From Saccoglossus kowalevskii (Eukaryota > Hemichordata > Enteropneusta > Harrimaniidae): 21,879 nt of DNA. Both the position numbers and the translations under genes were made by a program. A model generated the notes under the pieces. The model did not search any database and was not told the DNA's origin. It saw only the letters and a program-made list of their open reading frames with translations. Below are positions 1-11,100 of the stretch, piece after piece (the stretch's first letter is position 1; every line of letters begins with the position of its first letter). The stretch is taken from the NCBI RefSeq assembly GCF_000003605.2, contig NW_003133378.1, positions 110,645-132,523 of the forward strand. Direction: 5' to 3'.

Positions 1-103
1 GTGAGAACTTCTGCATGTCCACTTTGAAACCACCGACATTTGTCAAACTGTATTGTTCGACCTGAGGTATAGAGATGATCATTTGTTTTTCCATATCACT
101 AAC
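1..103 (-). CDS. Second coding exon (partial) of an unrecognised - strand gene
   Basis: Read on the - strand, a CAG acceptor at 106-104 opens an exon beginning GTT AGT GAT at 103 and staying open to the window edge, for 34 codons plus one base. It continues in phase 0 from the exon at 183-388 across a 79-bp intron (104-182) bounded by GTAAGT and CAG. The peptide starts VSDMEKQMIISIPQVEQY and contains a TNVGGFKVDM stretch. A slightly later AG (100-99) would give an immediate TGA in this phase, which supports the chosen acceptor. I do not recognise the family. The evidence that it is real is the clean junction and the open frame on both sides. Confidence 0.6.
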
Positions 104-182
104 CTGGTTACAGAAGGCAACACCATCAGATGTACTAACAATATAAAAATCCAAGCCATGTGCATTTTGAATGAAAACTTAC

Positions 183-388
183 CATTTTATAAATAAATGC
201 GATATCACCAGGATTGGTAACTAACACACAGTTATCAACCAAGTTCCCTGTATAGTAATACCAATGGTCATCGCTAGCTGGCTTACCATCAATTGATTCT
301 ATAGGGACAGGAAATGGACTGGATTCTGGTTGGTGTATTCGTTTTTTTCTCCTCGGTTTTGTTAACTTATTTAATGCTGCCATTCCAG
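183..388 (-). CDS. First coding exon of an unrecognised - strand gene, probable start ATG at 383
   Basis: This - strand exon has a pyrimidine-rich acceptor (CTTTTCTGTTACAG, AG at 390-389) and a consensus donor ATG|GTAAGT (exon end 183). The likely start is ATG at 383-381, with G at -3 and +4; the bases 388-384 would be 5' UTR. From there 67 codons run in phase 0 into the next exon. The protein begins MAALNKLTKPRRKKRIHQPE, a basic, nuclear-localisation-like N-terminus, then has a serine/proline-rich linker and an aromatic run DHWYYYTGNLVDN. I do not recognise the product and assign no function. It lies head to head with SF1, so the two may share a promoter. An open extension upstream of the acceptor (to 428) is intronic. 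Confidence 0.6.
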
Positions 389-514
389 CTGTAACAGAAA
401 AGGCAAGTGGAAAAAGTATGCAATGCATTAATTACATCATGTATATATCAGTATGACAGAAGGACACGTCACCCATATACACAGATTGGCTGTGATGCAA
501 CTCGTTGTGCTATA

Positions 515-555
515 AGCATAGACCTTAGAAACCTTAGTTCTCTAAGGTTTATGCT
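515..555. repeat. Imperfect inverted repeat, possible hairpin
   Basis: The arms are AGCATAGACCTTAGA (515-529) and TCTAAGGTTTATGCT (541-555). They pair over 15 bp with one mismatch around an 11-base loop that itself repeats ACCTTAG. It may be a remnant of a small inverted-repeat transposon or chance in AT-rich DNA. Confidence 0.5.
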
Positions 556-702
556 ATAAGTTATCTGGCGCGACATTGACACAACAAGAAATCAAACATT
601 GCTATTATGATCTTGAATAACATTGTACTTTAGATATGGAATTTGTAATTTGGTAAAATAAAATTAATATTTTATAAACCACACTGTTATATTTTTATAT
701 CA

Positions 703-724
703 ATATATATATATATATATATAT

Positions 725-788
<64 letters not shown>
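703..788. repeat. (AT)n microsatellite
   Basis: About 86 bp of nearly pure AT dinucleotide repeat with one interruption (TCA near 725). It is likely to be length-polymorphic and prone to assembly error. Confidence 0.95.
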
Positions 789-790
<2 letters not shown>

Positions 791-1364
791 ATGAATGTAT
801 TTGATGAAGTTATAATTGTCAATAGCACATATTTAAAAAATATGAGTGGTGTTCTCGCCAAGTATCATTTATACAGTGATTTTCGCAAGTTTTACTGTGT
901 AAAATATTTTTCATCAAAACAACTTTTCCACAAATTGTCTATAAAACAATGATTTCTGTAGTTGCTCAAGCACAAAACCATTTTACATATGGCAAAAATA
1001 AAATGACCCAGCCAGAGTACAGCATTGTTTGTTGCCATCCTTCTTTACAAGATTAAACTTGTGCAACTGGTCAGGTTTATGGAGGCTAGTTATTCACAGG
1101 ACTTTGCTCAGAGTTCAGAACTGTTTATGGGGATTCCATCTTTTTGCACTTCGCACTCATACCAGGGGCACATGTTGTTAGATATAGTTTGTTTTTATTT
1201 GATGAATAAATACTTTTTTCATAACTGTAGCTTAGTTACGTTGTAATCTATTTTAAGATATATATTGTTTCATTTTCGCTAAAATAAATAGTTAAAAATA
1301 GTTATTTTTATTTTTTTGTCAAATAAAAAACAGCATTCTCCAACCACCTACGCACTGTGTGTAT

Positions 1365-1529
1365 ATGGCTACGCATTGGGAAACCTCGAACAGTCCTGAA
1401 CACGTTGTCATTGTGATCAAAGATGCCAAATTAACAATTGATGGACTTCAACTTGAAACATCACACGTATCATACTGGGCAGCACTAAACAGCATCGTAA
1501 TATACACTGAAAACCCATTCGCGCCTTGA
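1365..1529 (+). other. Short ORF (54 codons), unknown status
   Basis: An ATG-to-TGA frame starts MATHWETSNSPEHVVIVIKD and is richer in ordinary codons and less AT-biased than its surroundings. It is too short and unsupported to call a gene. It could be a fragment of a mobile element, a small ORF or an unannotated exon. I recognise no family. Confidence 0.2.
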
Positions 1530-1576
1530 CCACCATATCATGAGGCAATGACCACATCAACACGTTTGGAACTTAC

Positions 1577-1700
1577 CATTTACAAAGTACCCTTGTAGTT
1601 ACAAAATAGAGCATGCGCATTGCCTAGCATGGTGACCCCCTATGTTCGGTTATATTCGTTCACGCAATTTCATTTCCGATTTCAGTTCAGAAAATACGAA
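1577..1700 (-). other. Probable 5' UTR exon of the - strand gene (5' end uncertain)
   Basis: On the - strand a strong donor, AAATG|GTAAGT, lies at 1577/1576. Reading upstream there is no open frame that could join the 183-388 exon in phase. The only ATG frame (1630 to 1580, 16 codons then TAA) closes just before the donor, so this exon would be non-coding with a short upstream ORF. Splicing it to 388 would leave the MAALNK start in exon 2. The outer boundary near 1700 is a guess, since I see no clear initiator. Transcript 5' ends would settle it. Confidence 0.35.
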
Positions 1701-1963
1701 TATATATTTTACATACTTTACCTATTTGGTCACATCAAAGAATTTAAATATCGCTAGAAAACTAGTATTTTTGGGGTATATTTTTCAAGAATACACAATA
1801 CAGCCATACTAATCAAAACTAAACTAAACAAAGATAAAGGTGCTTTGACGTTTGAGGACGTCTTTCCTCCATATTGGATTGATTTGCGATTTGTACACGT
1901 AGAAAAAGTTACCTTTATAGAGCGAAATTCACATCATATACTAGAGACTGGTCGCATGTATTA
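1578..1963. promoter_or_regulatory. Likely bidirectional promoter between the - strand gene and SF1
   Basis: This roughly 380-bp interval separates the donor of the presumed - strand 5' exon from the SF1 start codon, so both transcripts must begin in or near it. Visible elements include GCATGCGCA (about 1612-1620), resembling part of an NRF1 site, and a reverse CCAAT (ATTGG) near 1874. There is no convincing TATA box at a fixed distance. The layout is the evidence; the motif matches are weak on their own. Confidence 0.5.
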
Positions 1964-1964
1964 A
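1956..1964 (+). promoter_or_regulatory. Minimal upstream ORF (ATG-TAT-TAA) overlapping the first SF1 ATG
   Basis: ATG at 1956 is followed by one codon and TAA, and the last A of the stop is the first base of the ATG at 1964 (TAATG). If the transcript starts upstream, this could reduce or redirect initiation. The ATG at 1964 has T at -3, whereas the in-frame ATG at 1979 has A at -3. True initiation may therefore be at 1979, or at 1988, which matches the usual SF1 N-terminus. Confidence 0.4.
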
Positions 1965-2177
1965 TGAATTTTGGCAATATGCCGTCGATGTCAGCAACTG
2001 GGGCCAATAGCGTGCCGCTTGGGAAACCAAATCCTGCAATTTCCTCCGGCGGAAGAATGTCGAACGAGTCCATGCTGAATGCAGCCAGGGAAGCGGCTAT
2101 GAGAATAGCTGAAAAACGACGAGGTTTCTCTGCCTCGACCTCTGCTGCCGACCACCCACTTGTAGGGGGAGCAGGAC
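1964..2177 (+). CDS. SF1: SF1 exon 1 (N-terminus)
   Basis: This exon encodes residues 1-71 and ends GGAGCAGGAC|GTAAGT in phase 1. ATGs at 1964, 1979 and 1988 are all in frame. The segment [13 protein letters not shown] matches the start of long SF1 isoforms (MATGANATPLGK). Downstream, where vertebrates have a long proline-rich stretch, this protein has [20 protein letters not shown], a likely amphipathic helix with basic residues. Function of that helix is unknown. Confidence 0.85.
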
Positions 2178-5100
2178 GTAAGTTTGCATAAATTAATTGC
2201 CCCTCTTATTCAGGGTATGATTAGTGAATTTAAAATCGCTATAAATGTGTTGTGATCTTAGTTCAATAAATTGAAGTCACGTTGCGAGGACAAAAGCAGC
2301 TTGGGGCTTTTTCTGTGAATCTAGTCAGTCTTGTACGTGCACACGGACGTGAAGTGAATTGAAAAGTGAATATTTCTATCAGAATTAAAGAAACGTAATA
2401 GAATATATAAAATAAAAAAAAACGTAAGAGAACGTAAATCGTCAATTGTGACTACATTATAACTTAATTTCAAATTGTTTATTAGATTTTCATGACTGTA
2501 AAATGTCTCATCTCAGTTCTGTGCACAGTAATTCTTGTGCACAAATTTTTAGATTTTATTTTGCTGTTTTTTTTTTAACCCAACGATTTAATATTTTGTA
2601 GTGCTAAAAATAATCTCACAAATTATATCCGGTCATCATGTTATTATTTATTTATTCAAAATGTTTTCATGATTTTTTCCCCCAACAAGCAAAAAAAAAC
2701 AAAAAATTATGAAATTGATGTTAAATGTTTTTTGTGCTTTTGATGTCTGACTTAATGAAAATCTTAATGAAATATGAAGAAACTTAATGCAGTTGGTGTT
2801 TGAAGCATGAATCTAGTCTTTGCACACTTTCATGTGGTTTTAACATGATTCTGCAGTTCTGTGTTTTCAGGCTATTACATTAACTGCTCAAATTTCTCAA
2901 TTCTGTAAATAAAGTAAAATAATACATTTCAGTTTCCTAGTACTCCCATGATTGAGCTTTTAATAAATTACTGCGTTCATAAATGCTGTTCAATCCATAA
3001 GCGGAAGCCCCAAAACTAAAGTTGAATGGGAGAGAAGAATTCTTGAGATTATAGAAAAAAAAAACATTTTTAAAGTATGCATTGAGGCAAACTAATATAT
3101 TTTATCACACATAAAAAATGGAATACTTTTGTGCTTGACAGGTACTTTATTACAGTATAGGTTTCTTTAATAGTTTTAGCCCTTCAGGAAATTTAACTTA
3201 GCCGCTTAGTTTCTAGACAAGTATAAAATGAATGCAAAGCAATATATCACCGCTATGGTCTGCTACCATTGATCTGTCCTTGACCAATTACTTATTCTAC
3301 TATTACTATTATTATCAATTTGACAGGGCTGATTGTTTGGCAGTTGTGAATTTAATTAATTTAGCCCAATGTTAAAATGCATGGAATGCTTGGTTATTGT
3401 TTAGCTCCTTGGTTAAATCATGGAGGTTAAAATAGATTTTAGCTCCATGGTTAAATCATGGAATCACTAACCATAGAAAAAACAATGACTTTGTTAACAT
3501 CAAAGTATGATAATTGTCATGGCTGCAAATGTTTATTTTGACTGTTTATATAGTCACATTAAAAATAAGCTAATTAATGCAATATAAGATAGTTCAAAGC
3601 CATTAAACATGACAAAGTTTGATCATAGTAAATCATTCAAAAATTGTTGTGCAATTATTCACATAGATGCATGCCATTCATATTTAAAATTTTGACGGAG
3701 CAAGAATGCGTTTCCAAGAAAACGTGTGCAAATTAATCTAAAAAGCGATCATTTTGGAAAATTTTCCATGGTTAACTAATCTTCAAAATTCTCCCCATTT
3801 TTCTCGACAGTCATATTTGGCCCTAATAACACCACGCATCATTTTTTAGCACACATTGTAGCTCACGGAACAAAATTTTTAGATATAATGGAATGTTTCT
3901 GCCATATAAACCTAATTGTAAGCTATTCTAATAATGCTTTTTAGATTTTTTTTTAGGTCATTTTGTGGAAAACTCAGTTGACAGAATAATATCATGTGCA
4001 CAGTTAGTGTATTTGCTGTGCATTGTAGTATTACCCTCAATTCATTGCCCAATGCCTGACACTATCTTTTATTACCTAATGTTATCTTTTCCCTGTTCGC
4101 ATCTTAGTAATTGGGCAAGAAAAACATTGTTGTATTACCCATCAATGCTTTAACTGTAATCAATGCTTAAAAATGTAGATTTATTAAAATTACTTAAAGT
4201 AAATCCTGTTATCTTTCTCAGCCACGAAAAAGAAGAAAAGGAGTCGATGGGAACCACAGGTCTCTGCAGAAACAACACCAGTTGCAAGTGTTTCTATTGT
4301 TCTGCCACCAAATTTAACTGCAGATCAAGAAAAACAGTTTCTTTGTAAGTATTTCTTCACAGTAATGTTCATTTTGTCAATACTTTGAACATGTTGGGTT
4401 AACAAGAAAACAGTTGCCTAAGAATTGAAAATTGATGCATGTATTCTTATAAAGCAATCTGAAATATGTCTTCTTTTTTCAGAAGTTTCATCTAAAATTA
4501 TCATTGATTTCAAATTATTCATGTTTATTGCCAAATAAATTTGACTCCCGTTGTGTTAATTGTGTTTTTATAAATATGTGCTAGATGATAATAGATAGTC
4601 CTCTCCCATACCGTGGGATTACAGGTGGATACCAGAATCATATACACATGTCGCATAGCTATGAATAACATGTATATAACCACGAGTTTATAATATTTGC
4701 TTTTCCAAAATATTTGTGTTGTATACTCTTTACTTGCGTATAATAACATGTGATATAGCGTTGCAATTTAGGTTTTTCAAGTTCATTTAAATAAAAAAAA
4801 CATTGATTTGCAGCGTTTAATTGTGGGAAATAGTGCTTTATAGCATTGTTTGAGTGAATACACTAACTTAAAAACACTGTTCATCATTAGCAGAGAACTG
4901 AGGAATAAGAAAACTAATAATGTTGAATATTCTGATTTCCTTATCACTCTCAGTGGTTGGTGCTTGAATTATAGGACAAAATTTATTTTATAGTTCATTG
5001 ATGTCAAGCATTTGGATGAATGTATATTTTGTATTTGTCAAATTAAAAAGTTAATTTTGGAATCTTTTTGCCAGTTCTCCTTTAAATTAAAAGATTTTTT

Positions 5101-8100
5101 ATAATCGTACAATCATCATGCACTTTATTTTTAGTTTTTATCTGGCTAAAAAATTAGGAATAGTTCAGATGATATATTATGTAAATTAGCTGTTAGTTAC
5201 AAATTTATTTTTGTTGAATCTTATTGTACAGCTAACGTTTATTTCATGAAAATGTTAAATAAAAAAATATTGTTTGCATTTAGCTTTTGTTTCCTTGAGA
5301 ATTCCATATTTATTCATGAAAATAATTATAACTGTTTAATTATTATAAATTGCTGTGATTATATTATTCATATCATATTGTTGACACTTGTTTTCTCCTC
5401 ATTCTTAACCCATTCTGTTACAGTGCACTTGCAAATAGACGAGCAAAGTCGCCGACTGCGGACAGGTGATCTGGGTATTCCACCTAATCCAGAGGATAGG
5501 TTTGTCTAACCAAACTGTATTGTTTTTTTCTCTCTTTATATATTTATTTTGCTAACTGTGATAATTATGGGATATCTAGGTTGAAACCTAGGTAACTGAC
5601 ACACATAAACTTTCAACCGGTCATCAACCGTAACCCATCTTTGTTCTTAGCATTACTACTATGACGGGTATCCCGAATCATGCCCTCACGTTCTCTGTCG
5701 AGGAGAATCTATTTTAATTGGTTAGTCGATTCGGGCTTCTATAAGAGCTTTGAAGTTAACGATTGCATTTGACGCAAAATTATTAACCAGTTTCTCTCCA
5801 AGGCCTTAATTGACTTTCATTATTTCAGACCAGATTTGTAACCATATCTTGGTTTTCAGATGGTGCGTATTCATTGCTGCCTGATAATAACCTTATTTTT
5901 ATTTTACTACCTAACCATTTCTGTTTTGACAGCATAAATTGTTGCTTTCATACATAGTACCAGTGACCCTAAATTCAAAAAATTCAGTTTTGATCTGCCT
6001 TCTGCCTAAAATTGTGTATCAGCAGGGGGCTATTCCAAATTTTTCAAATCAAATATTTTCATGATTCAAGAAAATATACTTTTTTTAAAAAAAACTTAAC
6101 AAGCGTTGGAATCTGATCCTTTTTATTATTATTAGCTGGCTTGGTTTGTGCATGCGTTAATGAACAGGTTTTATCAGATTTAACAACCAGATGTTTTCAT
6201 TTGATTCTAGCTGGCTGTGATTAGTACCCTTCCCATGACTTTTATTTTGAACATCCTCTATATTTTAAATACACCGTTAAACCAAAAATTTAGCACATCC
6301 TTTCCATTTGAAATGTTCATTTAATTCACCTGATACATATGATGGAAATTACTTGCGTGTGATAGGAACTTTTTAGCATTGTAGCAATTATTGGGGGGGG
6401 AAAATGTAAAATCTGATGAAATCTTTTCTCTGGTTGAGCAAGTTGTCTTTGTTTGTCCTACCTAGTCTATGAATATCACTGCATTTTATATTTTTAATCT
6501 CATTTTTTGCAACGTTTGTCATAGTAGCTTTTTGAATACTATACAAGACTTGTTGTTCCAGATATGCAACCTTTAAATATTTAAAGTTTCTTTCCATCTA
6601 GCTTTGTTTGTCATGTGTGATCTCAAGCACTCATCCAAGACTTGAATTTAGCAGGAAGCCAAATTGGTTATTCTCATGAGGCTATTAGGGGGCACTAATA
6701 TGCAAATTACTTTGTTGGAAACAATGTAAATCAATTGAATTGCAAAATATTTGTGAATTTTAATTGTTCCTTTAGGAAATTTTGTCTGTAAAAAGGACTT
6801 AAATGTGTTTTTTTTTCTAGTTTATAATGTATTTAATAGTAGGTATTTTATTTGCATATTAGTTTCCCTAAGTTGACAGAATTTAATCAATCCTGCTGAT
6901 CCCAAGCCAATCTCATTACCATTTAACACCGCAAGATGTGTCTTTTCTATTGTTTTCCCAAATCGTTCTTTGCAACCCAAATACTGCATATTTCACTGTG
7001 CCTGACTTCTAATGGTCTACTATTCATCAGAAAATCCCTTTTGATGCAATACAATAGGCACAGTTGTGTCACACGTTAGTCCATCAGATGAAAAAAAAGA
7101 TTTGTTTCCATTCAGGGAGAGATTAAAAAAAATTGTACCTACAATACCCCGGTATTTTATTTTAATTTTATTTTTTTAGAAACTTTCAGATCCCTGTACT
7201 CTTGGCTTTACTAGATAAGACCACAAGAGTTATGTTTAGTCCTATTTGTAGAAATGTGCAAATTACCTCACATGGCCATCATATAATACCACAAGTTATG
7301 ACTGAATGATGTAAAATGTTGTAATGATGCCATTAATTTGATTCATTACTGATGTGAAACAAATCTTTCTTTCTTTTTTATGTCCTTTGTGCAAAATTCT
7401 TTTTCTGGCCAACATCACTTGTACCATATCTTTTATTTGAAATGCATGTATAGAGATGTAGGGACATGTGCACTTGGAAATCAGTTTTATAGTCTTTCTG
7501 TTAAATTCTAGAACTGAAATAAATAAAGCAGTCAAAAGCTGCTTGAGATTCATTGGGTAGACACATCTGATGGTTACAACCCCACTTTCCTTGTTATAAT
7601 TCAAGACCAACTACATGTACGGTAGTTTTGTTTTTATTTGGCACTGTCTGATTGGATGATGAATCTTTTTGTCGTAGAATGACATTAACATTTGTAATTA
7701 ATCAGATGTAGCTACATGTAGTAATGCAATAGCTCAAATATTTCTGGAGGTCATTTGCTTTGAGTTTCATCATTGAAACTGGGTGCTTTCAAACTTGGTG
7801 AGGAGACTTAATTCTTCTATTGATGCAGCAGATTTGAATTTACTGCAACACATTTCCGGTTCAAAATCTTCAAATTAACGATATGGTGACCACCTTCTTT
7901 AATTCCAACACTTATTTTCTGCTTTTGTCCTGCATGTAATGTTTGTCTCGTCATCCTCTGATTGTTATCACTGTACTTATTATTATTATTATTATTGTAA
8001 ATAACCTAACATTAGACATTCTTTGGTGAGTTTCTTTTAGTGGTGACAGTAGTTTTAATATATTTAACTGTTCCTTACCACTTCATGTTGATAATATTGC

Positions 8101-11100
8101 CACACTAATTCTTTCTCAGTTAATGCAATCGTCGTGTTATTAAAAAAGTTTCTTCCTACTTCCAAATTGACACCCACCCCCCTGTTCACAATGACAGTTG
8201 TCAACTATATGTGTGTGAAAGTAGAAATATTCGCTGTTGAATTTTCATTCTATGCTTAACTTTGCATATTACTTGAGTTTTAATTCAGCTCTTTGATAAA
8301 CAAAAATAAAACTGAGATAATTATTTAGCTTGATACAGTAATCTTAAATGTATTAAATTTGATACAAGAGCCAGCAATTGTCCTGGTCATTTAGATTCAC
8401 CGATCTTGCCTGAACATTTTGATGACAGAAGCATAAATTTTAAAATATTCATGCTAATTTTAGTCTGCAGCTAGAACGTTGTCATCTTTATTATTTTACT
8501 GATATGATAGGTTAAATATGCTGCATTAGTTGCAGGTGTTGCATGTATGTAGTGTATTCCCATGCCTATTAAGCATGTTTTTATCAATCTCTTCTGTGTT
8601 TCCCCTAAGCTGATTTGGTGTGAGATCTCAAATATGCCTTGTATTTGAACACTAAAATTAAAAGAAATGTTTCTTTGCTGAGAAATTTGGACTAAGGCTT
8701 CGGAGGAACGATATTTGGCCAGTAAAATGCTGGAACAATAGAGGTTCTTTAAAATGTTCTTTCAGCAAAATGAATATGAAGATTAGATATTAATATACTG
8801 GGATTACTTGTGTTAAATTAATTGCATCTGTTTGAAGCCCACCAATGACATTTTTCAAAATATTTAACTTACCCCCGATATGCTCAATGTATGTACTTGT
8901 ACCACATTTCGATGAAACTGTAGAACTCGTCCCTGCCATTTCTTTTTTGTTGTGAGAAAACTCGATCTGTTAAAATCTGTTTAATATGGTTATATGTTCT
9001 CATCTAATTCTTTGTATATATTTATATTTTATGTTATATTAGCCTGAACATAAAATCTCATCTTCGACCCCCATCTTTCCTCCCAACAACAACCAATGAT
9101 TTAGGCATAAAAAACTATGACCCCTCCTCTTCAACCCCCAGCAAACAATATTATCGATGCCATGATTTCATAATTTACATTAAAGGGCTGTTGATTTTAT
9201 TTTTATACAGTGTGATCAAAACCTTAGCAATTACACTGCTTTGATTTCAGAGACATTGTATTCCAATATGATTACAAATAAAACTCTGCCTTGTTTGTAT
9301 GTCTCGGTCTGTCAAAAGATATTTCTGTCTTTGAGTGTGCCAAGAATCAGTAATAAAGACCCTAAATAGGTTGGTATAGACATAGTTAACTTGATTAATA
9401 ACGTAATCTGTGCATTTCTATTTTATTAACAGATCCCCTTCTCCAGAACCTATTTATAACAGCGAAGGTAAGCGGTTGAATACCAGAGAGTATCGTACAC
9501 GTAAAAAGATTGAAGAAGAGCGTCATAAACTGATCCAAGAGGCGCTTGTGTTAAACCCAGAATACAAGCCACCTGCTGATTATAAGTAAGTTGGTTATGT
9601 GACAGATATTGATAGCAAATCATTTAATTTACAATTGCAAAATAGTTTAACGCAGAAGATAGCTAAAATATGTTTATATGAATGAATTTGTATGTTATTT
9701 TAACAGACCTCCTGTTCAGAGGGTTAGTGACAGGGTAACAATACCTCAAGATAAGCATCCAGACATTAATTTTGTCGGCCTTCTAATAGGCCCTAGGTAA
9801 GTCTTGTGTGAGTGATAAATCTAATGCCTTTCTGCAAACTTTCCTTGAAGCAATGAATCCGTAGATTGTTATTCAAATGATTGTAGGAAATTTCAAGATC
9901 AATACTGTTAAACTTCAGTATTCTTACTAGTAGACCACCAAATTTCAATCCTAAAAGTTTGACAAATGTGGCTATGAGTAAATTTTTGTTCTTGAAAATA
10001 TCAAAAAAAGGACGACTGTCAAAAAATTAATCTACTAGTCTACTAAATATCTCTGAAATCAATTTTTGACTCGCATAATTCTGTGCACTATTTGTTAAAA
10101 TGACTAACTTTGTATTTTAAACAGAGGAAACACTTTAAAAAAAATGGAAAAAGAAACAGGGGCCAAAATCATGATTCGTGGAAAAGGTTCTGTGAAGGAA
10201 GGCAAGATTGGACGCAAGGATGGACAACCATTGCCCGGAGAGGATGAACCATTACATGCCTTAGTGACTGCGAATAATGCTGAAAGTGTCAAGAAGGCAG
10301 TCGATCAGGTAAAGCGTCTGTCTGACAGTACAACGTATTAGGACCCAAACCCCACCCCATGTTATTCAATTTGGTCGGTCAGCTTTGGATAATCAAGTTT
10401 ATTAAAATTGACAATTTTGCATCAACTGCACCAAATTTTATAATTCAATATGCTTTAAATCTGACTGAAAATTCAAATTGACGGTCATTACCTACAATTT
10501 AAATTTGATCTGGCTTCAGAGAGTTCTGATGCTATGAAGAAAAATTATCTTTTTTCTAAAACTGACAGGATGTTATCAACCACAAATGTTTTATATTATT
10601 GTTATATTATTATTGCATTCGTCGTGTTTGCTAACATTTTGTCATCTTACATATTACCCTATTTGGTTCTGTGGTTGCTATGGTGTTTTTTTGAATGTAC
10701 TTTATTTTACCAAATGCACTGTCATGTTTGCTTATGATGTTTCCTATTTTCTTTTAGTTGTTGGTGATATTGTGAATGCTGTTAAAATTTGCATCCCCTT
10801 GCTCTGTTTAATCCCCTTTTACTGAAAGATTGGCTCAGAAAAAAGTTCTTTTCAATTGCTCGTTTTGTTAATGTGAAAGGGAGAAAACATTGTTTTGGAA
10901 TACTGCAACAGTCATTACATTTCCTTCATTAGATTCGCACATAGCGTATTAATAAAAAGATTAATTGACGATTGATCATCCTCTTGTTAGTTGACGAAAA
11001 CAATTTCCTACATTCACACTACGTTTTTGAGTGGAATGACAAGAATAATCGTCTGAGCCAATATATATATTCTAGTTTATTTGTACCAAATGTTCATGCT

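Larger units (their letters stand above)
389..1576. other. Probable first intron of the - strand gene; noncoding apart from repeats
   Basis: The stretch holds a 15-bp inverted repeat (515-555), a long AT microsatellite (703-788) and a 54-codon + strand ORF (1365-1529) of unknown meaning. The rest is AT-rich with frequent stops in all frames. I see no RNA gene or other exon in it. Confidence 0.4.

Noticed and set aside
1610-1645. RFX X-box-like half-sites (ATTGCC and GGTGAC)
   Set aside because: The spacer is six bases; known X-boxes allow at most about three, so the match does not hold.
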